Shown: piece after piece, positions 57,778 through 64,000 of the stretch
How positions within the stretch are numbered: position 1 is the stretch's first letter
Layout: each line of letters starts with the position of its first letter
NCBI GenBank assembly: GCA_037102815.1
Contig: BTPP01000002.1
Coordinates: forward strand, 5,208,001-5,272,000
Direction of reading: 5' to 3'
DNA length: 64,000 nt
Origin: Neurospora intermedia
Taxonomy: Eukaryota > Ascomycota > Sordariomycetes > Sordariales > Sordariaceae
The notes under the pieces: model-generated
Seen by the model: the letters and a program-made list of their open reading frames with translations, nothing else
The model's database searches: none
Told to the model about the DNA's origin: nothing
Program-made: the position numbers and the translations under genes

Positions 57778-59712
57778 ATGCCGGGCACACGCTCCGATGC
57801 GAACACTCCTCAGCCCGACCGGGAGTTTATATCTGAAGAGGCACACCTCCTGCCGTTACCTCCAGACGCTCCCGATCTCCACGAACTCAACGCCTCTCTC
57901 GATGCCCTCTCCGCCGTATTCCCCGACATACAAATAGACGTCTTCCGCGAGATGCTCTCCAGCTTCGACGGCGAATCGAGACTCGCCCTGGTTGCAAACG
58001 CTCTCATTCAAAACAAGGTCACTTGGGTCAAGGGTCGCTGGAGAGCTGCCGAAGAGATGCCTCGCAACGTGCCTGCCACAGCTGAGCCAGTCTCGGTCCC
58101 CTCCAGGCACAAGTTTCGAAGCAAAGAGTACAGAAGCGCAGTCGAGAGACTTGCATGGCAAGAGTTCAAAGGATTGTCCCGATCGACCATCACCGCAGTC
58201 CTCGCCGAGAACAATTACTGGTACCCGGATGCCCGTCCAACGCTGGTCAGCCTTTCGTCCAAATCCTGGCGATTTGCCATCTCGTCTCTATTCCTACGCA
58301 GAAAATCTGTATCGGGCACCGAGGCAGCAACACACCCGCTTGTCATCTGGAAATCATCTGGTAAGGGCTCTATTGTGCCCTGTATCAAGACCACGGGCAA
58401 TGCCGAGCTAGATAAGGAGCTCTACGAAGCACTCATTCTTCCTATCCTCAAACAGGCTCGTCAGGAAAGGGAAGACAAGGACCACAGCTTAGCGACAGAG
58501 CTCAACACTAAAGAAGCGGAGGCGCTAGAAAGCATGTTTGAGTGCTCGTGCTGCTTTACCGAAGCTACGTTCGAAGAGATTGTGTCATGCAACGTTGACG
58601 GACATACCATCTGCTTTCGCTGTGTCCACCATACCCTCTCGGAAGCCGTGTTCGGACAAGGCTGGCAGTCAACCATTAACACGGAAACCGGCACACTACG
58701 TTGCCCAGCTGTTGAAGGAAGCGGGTGCAAAGGGTGTATCTCTCAAGAGCAGATGCACCGGGCCATGCTTGAGTTCAAAAAGGGCGCCGGGATCATGCAC
58801 AAGTTTGAGCAACGTCTAGCCGAGCACAGTCTCGTAGTCAGCGGACTCCCACTTGTCCGCTGCCCTTTCTGTTCCTACGCCGAAGTCAACGAGATATACG
58901 AGCCTCCTAACCCACTGCCTCACCACTCTCTTAGGAAGAACGCCTTCCAGCTCATGTTCGCTGTCCTGTGCATTGGGTTCATTCCCTTCATACTACCTCT
59001 GGTCCTGATAATCGGAATAATCACGGTCCTGCTAAGTTACAAGCAGGATATAGTAATACCTTTATCCCAAGAATATCACGCCGCGCGCCAGCGTTTCCAG
59101 CGCCGCCGTCGCGGACCCAAGTTTACCTGCCGAAACCCCGAGTGCCGACGCAACTCGTGTCTCTCATGCAGCAAAGAATGGGTTGACATACACGTCTGCA
59201 ACGAGTCCTCCCTCGTCGCCTTGCGCACACAAGTAGAGCAAGCCATGAGCATGGCCGTCAAGCGTGTCTGTCCCCGCTGCAATACCTCTTTTGTCAAAAC
59301 AGCCGGCTGCAACAAGCTCACTTGTCCGTGCGGATACAAGATGTGCTACGTCTGTCGAAAGGACATTGGCGGGGACGGGGACGGCCCAGACGTTGGGTAC
59401 AGGCACTTTTGCGACCACTTTAGACCGGAGGGTGATGGGAGGAAGTGCGATAAGTGCACCAAGTGCAATTTGTGGGAGGCTGAGAATACGGAGCTGGTGC
59501 TGAAGCAGGCCAAGGAGGAGGCGGAGAGGAAGTGGTTCGAGACGGAGAATAGGGAGTTGACGGGCGCCGAGAAGGTGTTCTTGGAGACGGGCATGGCGAT
59601 TGACCCGAATGCGGCGGCGAGGATGGATAAGATGTATACGCATGGGAGTTGGCGGGTGCCGACGCTGGCGGAGTTGTTTGATTTTATCCTTGAACACATT
59701 TTGGAGGCGTGA
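57778..59712 (+). CDS. RBR (RING-IBR-RING) E3 ubiquitin ligase, RNF216/TRIAD3-like, with CUE-like and membrane segments
   Basis: One exon, 644 residues from ATG 57778 (MPGTRSDANTP); the frame is open further upstream but without an ATG. Residues about 38-80 (LNASLDALSAVFPDIQIDVF, then REMLSSFDGESRL) look like a CUE ubiquitin-binding domain. RING1 begins at about 256 (CSCCFTE, CNVDGHTICFRC). The IBR region is CPFC ... CRNPECRRNSCLSC, interrupted by a hydrophobic stretch at about 393-420 (LMFAVLCIGFIPFILPLVLI). RING2 is CPRCNTSFVKTAGCNKLTCP, with the expected catalytic cysteine at about C511. RBR ligases pass ubiquitin through this cysteine. The sequence after RING2 (CGYKMCYVCRKDI, then HFCDHF) is like RNF216. 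A hydrophobic stretch inside the IBR region is unusual and may anchor the ligase in a membrane. Confidence 0.9.
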   Translation: MPGTRSDANTPQPDREFISEEAHLLPLPPDAPDLHELNASLDALSAVFPDIQIDVFREMLSSFDGESRLALVANALIQNKVTWVKGRWRAAEEMPRNVPATAEPVSVPSRHKFRSKEYRSAVERLAWQEFKGLSRSTITAVLAENNYWYPDARPTLVSLSSKSWRFAISSLFLRRKSVSGTEAATHPLVIWKSSGKGSIVPCIKTTGNAELDKELYEALILPILKQARQEREDKDHSLATELNTKEAEALESMFECSCCFTEATFEEIVSCNVDGHTICFRCVHHTLSEAVFGQGWQSTINTETGTLRCPAVEGSGCKGCISQEQMHRAMLEFKKGAGIMHKFEQRLAEHSLVVSGLPLVRCPFCSYAEVNEIYEPPNPLPHHSLRKNAFQLMFAVLCIGFIPFILPLVLIIGIITVLLSYKQDIVIPLSQEYHAARQRFQRRRRGPKFTCRNPECRRNSCLSCSKEWVDIHVCNESSLVALRTQVEQAMSMAVKRVCPRCNTSFVKTAGCNKLTCPCGYKMCYVCRKDIGGDGDGPDVGYRHFCDHFRPEGDGRKCDKCTKCNLWEAENTELVLKQAKEEAERKWFETENRELTGAEKVFLETGMAIDPNAAARMDKMYTHGSWRVPTLAELFDFILEHILEA

Positions 59713-60392
59713 CAATGCAGAGTATGGGAAACTCTGGGAATCGCAGGGCTAGGAACAGGAAGGCAAAGGTGCACGAAACAACGTGAACGGGTACGCTGAT
59801 TATCCACAGTTGAGCATTCATTTCGCTTTGCCTGAATACGACCAGACCTAGGTATTGAAGATTATAATAATCCACTAGCAATCATCTATACTTTCTTTTT
59901 GGTGATAGCCTCATGTAACGCTGGCTGGCTGCCACGACGTCGACGTCACGGCGTTTCCCTGGCGACGTTCAGGGGCAAAGTCAATGTTAGTGACATAAAT
60001 AGTGGGGCCTTGGTGAAAGAGAATGGCCTTACGTAAGCGAGTAATGTCCCAAGCTGCCCAAAATTCCTGAGCGCGGGCAGGCAACTGAAGTCGCCAATTC
60101 GCAGCCAAAGCGCGTCCCACCCGTCAACCTCGCCCGTTTCCCACTGCACAGCTGCTTGCCCGCGCCGCCAACGAGAGAGCTCCGTCAACTTTCGCGACTT
60201 TGCGACAGCTTCAGTTCGGGAACATTACTCCCTCGATATTTCCACATTACCCACCAGCCCAACAACGTATTTACCCCGATCGCATAAGGAACTTACATTA
60301 CGACAACAGCAGCAACACCAAGCAAGTACGATACGCTCCAAGCATCACCAACAAATCACAGTCAACGCAAAGTCAACAATAATCCACCCACC
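59713..60392. other. Intergenic between the RBR ligase and arp9
   Basis: About 680 bp. It includes the 3' flank of the ligase and the promoter and CA-rich 5' UTR of arp9. No other feature is seen. Confidence 0.6.
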
Positions 60393-62799
60393 ATGTCAGG
60401 CCAAACGGGCAAATGGCGAGAAGAGCAAGTCCTCGTCATCTGCCCTGGCAGCTCGACAACCATGGCCCAGCTCGGTTGTGGCGAACTTAGTCCGCCCGCC
60501 CACCGTTTTCCGACGCGCATGTTTAGAGACGAAGAGACGGGTCAATGGAGGCCCTACCATACTTATAAGCAGAAGAAGGCTGCCGCTGCGCCTGCACCTG
60601 CAGTCGAGGGAGAACAGAGAACAGAAGAAATCAAGCCAGAAGGGGAAAAGAAGGAAGAAGACGAGTGGGAATATGTCGAGGATCAGGACTCGGACGAGGG
60701 GGCTGTTTACCCTATCAAGGGTGAGTACTGACTAGTCTGCTGCTGGTTATTTGGAGGGAGTGGAAAGGAACTGACAGAGCTATCCACATAGGCGGCCACA
60801 TCGTCGTAATGGACGCCTTCCTTGCCTTCCTCGAACACGTCCACTCTAGTCTAACCACCACATACCACAACACGCCCATAATGCTCATGGCCTCCCCGCA
60901 ATGGACACGCCCAGACTGCGAAACCTTGGCTCGTTACATATTCGAAAAGACCAAGACACCCGCCCTGTGTCTGATCAACTCCGCCATCGCGACGCAGTAC
61001 GGCCTCAAGTGGCCCAACATGACAGTTGTTGACATCGGGTTTGAGAAGGTCGATGTGACATGTATCTACGACAGCAGGATTGTGGCGCATCGGGATGTTG
61101 GGGCGGGGTGGCCAGAGAACAGCGCAGAACACGAAAGGGAAATCAGCGGTGGAGAGGTCTTCACACGGAAACTGCAGCAGCTCCTGAAGGATAAGATCAA
61201 CGGGTTCAACCGCGACATGGCCGAGCAACTGAAGAAGAGTAACATCTGCGAAGTGCTGCCTTATGCGCCGGACAAGCCCAAGCTGATGGATCTCCCTACC
61301 GAGGATGTCCCTGTTGCTGCGGCTCCTACTATTACTACCGGAGCGGCCGCCGCTGCAGCAGCTTCGGGCACTACGACAGAAGGACCGAAGATTGTCGAGC
61401 CGGTTACTGACGAACCTATCTACGACGCTGAAGGAAACTTGGTGGATGATGAGGGTGTGCTCGACGTTGCGAATATCGTGGCCACAGGTCAGACCAGGGA
61501 GTTCTTGGCCAAGAAGGAGAAGGAGAAGCAGGAGAAGGCGAAGAAGAAGGGCAAGGATAAAGAGGCGGAGGCGAATAGAGTGATGAGGTTGCCCAACTCT
61601 AAGAGGGTGAAGAACGTTTTCCACTTTGAGGAGTACGTTACCGAGGAGGTCCCGATTGTTCAGCCTGCTCCGCCAGCACCGGCACCGGCACCGGCCGCAC
61701 AGCCTGTACCAGCGACGACAGAGGGTGCTAAGGATGTTGAGATGGCTGACGCGCCCGCGGCACCACCAGCGGAGGGAGCCGAGAAGAAGGATGAAGAAAA
61801 GAAGGACGAAGCCAAGACCGAGGAGCAAAAACCGGACGCCCCTGCTACGGAGGACAAGAAGCCCGAAGAGAAACCATCCGAACCCGCACCAGAACCCGCC
61901 ACCGAGGCGCCCCAGCCTGCCGAAGCGCCAAAGGCCCCCGAGCCCGCTGCTGCCCCCGCCCCTCCCACACCAGAAGGTCCCGTCCCCACCGAGCGCCAAA
62001 CCAAGCGCATCCGGCGAGACATCGAAGTCGGCCTCGAGCGCTTCGAGTTCGCCGACCGCGCCGAGATCGACCGTATCGTCACCGCCATTTACAACGCCGT
62101 CCAGTCCATCGACGACATGTACATGCGCCCTCCCTGCTGGGAATCCCTCGTCTTCGTCGGCAACGGCGCCCGTATCCGCGGTCTCAAGGAAAACATTCTC
62201 CAAACCCTACAAGCCCGCCATCTCATCTCCCCTTCCAGCGCAACCATCTTCACCTCCGAACTGCCCTCCAACATCGGCACCCCCACAGCCGGCACGCCCG
62301 GTCCAGGAGGGGCTTCTACGCCCATCGCCAGCGGCCCCGGCGGTGCGCAGTCCGGTTCGCTACTACAAGCCGCCACTTCCGCCGCGGCCGCGAATGCAAA
62401 CCTCAGCGTAGGACCCGGCGGTGCCCAGGGATTCCAGGGAGGAGGGGCGGAGGGAAGCCAGCTGGGTCAACACCACTTCCACAGCCAGACGCCGACGAAT
62501 ATCAAGCTGGCGCAGCTGCCGACGTATCTGAGCGAGTGGACCAAGAACGGGTTCGAGGAGGCCATGTTCCTTGGCGCGCAGGTGGCTGCGAGGATGGCGT
62601 TTTGCATACATAATTTTGATGCGCAGGGGTTGGAGATGCAGCGGTATATGAGTTTGAGTCGGGTTGATTATAAGTGAGTTCTTCTTTTCCTTCCTTGACA
62701 GGGAAAAGTGATGATGGGAAAGATGCTAACGAGATACCTTAAAAAAATAGTGAGCTGGGTCCTAAGGGGATTAGGCTGCATTCTATGTTGGGGTGGTAG
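60393..62799 (+). CDS. arp9: Actin-related protein Arp9, SWI/SNF and RSC remodelling subunit
   Basis: Exons 60393-60720, 60792-62673 and 62751-62799 encode 752 residues; the last exon restores an actin-like C-terminus (SRVDYNELGPKGIRLHSMLG). The N-terminus (REEQVLVICPGSSTTMAQLG) and the block MLMASPQWTRPDCETLARYI, followed by NMTVVDIGFEKVDVTC, are typical of fungal Arp9. Arp9 binds the HSA helix of the Snf2/Sth1 ATPase together with Arp7 or Arp42 and does not need to hydrolyse ATP. A long Pro/Ala/Glu/Lys-rich insertion (about residues 275-460) and a Gly/Ser-rich one (about 570-630) expand the actin fold, making the protein much longer than yeast Arp9 (467 residues). Both introns are short and have GTGAGT-type donors. 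Confidence 0.9.
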
Positions 62800-63449
62800 A
62801 GGCGGCCTTTGGTTTGTTTGTCTGACTGATGTTTGAAAACGAAAGAGGATGATATACCATTGATTCGGGTGGGGGAGTCGAGTTGGCGGACAGACAGACG
62901 GACAGCTGATGATATTCTCGAAAGGAGAGAGGACAAGAGATCCACGAAATGAATGGATGAGGAGGTACTCCTGCTCGTGCTGGCTCGCTGGCTGGCTGGC
63001 TGGCTGGTCGTTTGAAATCATTTTACACTTTATGCTCACACTTATGCTTACACTTGGCAGGCGTCAGAGAAAAGGAAAAAGAAAAAGAGTGTTGTTGAAA
63101 GGAACATGGCCAAGTTTAAGTGTCTCTAACCCTATTAGTTGGGCGTTGTCTTGTCTGATCTTGTCCACGATGGTCGACGGGCAAATATGACGAGTGGATT
63201 GTGTTTGGTATGGGCCCGGATCTTCCACATCCCTTGCTCTTTTTTCATCACGATATCTTTCTCTGCCCCCGGCCACGTTTCTCCCGTTGAGGATAGAGGA
63301 TGATTATGGTGTGGTTATTCTCGTGATGATCTATAAAGGTTGGCAAGTGCCATCCATGTTATGTCCTGGGACTGTGATTAGCGGGTTGAACGTCTCATTG
63401 TTTGGTCGTGATCTAGATGTTGGACGTCGACGTGAGCTTGAGGATGATG

Positions 63450-63860
63450 GAGTGGCTAGTGCTGTATCGCAGAATGTAGCCTCAAGATAAGATCGAGACA
63501 GAGTCTGGTCTGGTCTGGTCTGGTCTGGTCTGGTCTGGTCTGGTCTGGTCGACCTTTTCTGACTGATGGGTGGGTGTCTTGGGTCAACTTTTGCTTCTTC
63601 GTGAGTTGTAAGTGAGTCGTGGGCTTCGTGGAGATGTGAGTGGCTAGTGTCGTATCACGGAGGGCAGCCTGGGGGCAGAGGTTTGTCTACCTCCTTGGAT
63701 TGATAGTCATCTGTGGTGTGAGTGGGTTTAATGCTGCCTGTTCGTGGTCTGTTGGCGAGTGTCCGGGAAGATAGGAGTGGCAAGTGCCATGTCGCGGAGG
63801 ACAGCTTGGGGGTAAAGGCTTATCTACTTCCCTAGACTAATAGTACCCTAATAGTACCAG
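63450..63860. repeat. Three imperfect copies of a longer repeat (~140-190 bp spacing)
   Basis: Units begin GAGTGGCTAGTGCTGTATCG (63450), GAGTGGCTAGTGTCGTATCA (63638) and GAGTGGCAAGTGCCATGTCG (63775). Units 2 and 3 share at least 70 bp (GGGCAGCCTGGGGGCAGAGG against GGACAGCTTGGGGGTAAAGG, then a CTAC...ATAGT block), differing mainly by transitions. Unit 1 is interrupted by the microsatellite. Confidence 0.75.
63503..63550. repeat. Pentanucleotide microsatellite (TCTGG)n
   Basis: Nine to ten perfect units, read directly. It lies inside or directly after the first copy of the longer repeat. Confidence 0.9.
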
Positions 63861-64000
63861 AGGGCTGGAAAAGGCGAGAACGGAAAGGGCTTGTGATTCT
63901 CGGAGTTGTCTAATGGAAGAGGAGAAAGAGAAACCAGGACAACTTAGAAATCCCTGGAGGGAATGCCAGTAAATGGGCAAGGCCACTTACCTAATGAAGG

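Larger units (their letters stand above)
62800..64000. other. Intergenic to the window end; repeats
   Basis: No gene recognised. Contains a short GGCT run near 62984-63007, a TCTGG microsatellite and three imperfect copies of a longer repeat. Confidence 0.6.

Noticed and set aside
60851-62203. 450-residue open frame on the minus strand
   Set aside because: It lies antisense to arp9, is Leu/Arg/Gly-rich low complexity and mirrors the Pro/Ala/Glu insertion. Arp9 has family support and correct splicing.

Overview
The window reads as euchromatic DNA of a filamentous ascomycete, most likely Neurospora or a close relative in the Sordariaceae. The grounds are short spliceosomal introns with GTAAGT/GTRNGT donors and CTAAC-type branch sites, wide intergenic spacing, intron-bearing nuclear tRNA genes, a GATA factor closely matching Neurospora ASD-4, and small duplicated sequences that differ mainly by C/T and G/A changes, as expected where repeat-induced point mutation (RIP) operates. 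No retroelement, provirus, CRISPR array, rRNA or telomere repeat was recognised.

Layout. 0.5-9 kb: a large GH18 chitinase (four exons), a DEDDy 3'-5' exonuclease and a protein with C-terminal ankyrin-like sequence, with a tRNA-Arg relic and a diverged dispersed repeat between them. 9-13 kb: mostly non-coding, with a 314-bp MITE bounded by ~50-bp inverted repeats and TA. 13-20.4 kb: asd-4 (GATA factor with coiled coil), krr1 (ribosome biogenesis) and an MDR-family oxidoreductase. 20.6-20.8 kb: two tandem tRNA-Ala(AGC) genes. 21.8-31.7 kb: two members of a cysteine-rich gene family (21.8 and 30.4 kb) flank a divergent pair of sulfur-type genes, a persulfide-dioxygenase-like metallo-beta-lactamase and a YeeE/YedE transporter. 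The 4.5-kb gap between that pair holds a badly decayed ~180-bp repeat array. 32.6-33.1 kb: a small three-exon gene built here from splice signals. 34.5-40.1 kb: a stretch of relics and odd small ORFs, including a broken SNF2-like gene, an STPR-like ORF and a 184-bp tandem duplication. 40.9 kb: tRNA-Ser(GCT). 42.8-45 kb: a SYLF/Ysc84-domain protein. 45-52 kb: largely gene-free. 52.2-53.7 kb: an F-box protein. 57.8-59.7 kb: an RBR E3 ubiquitin ligase with a CUE-like segment and a membrane segment. 60.4-62.8 kb: Arp9 of the SWI/SNF and RSC remodellers.

Exon structures were worked out by reading donors, acceptors and reading phase by eye; in each listed multi-exon gene the phases close exactly. 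The protein-coding genes are mostly unrelated housekeeping or regulatory genes. The only functional neighbourhood proposed is the sulfur pair (inference from prokaryotic analogues) and the flanking paralogue pair (supported by shared intron positions and phases).
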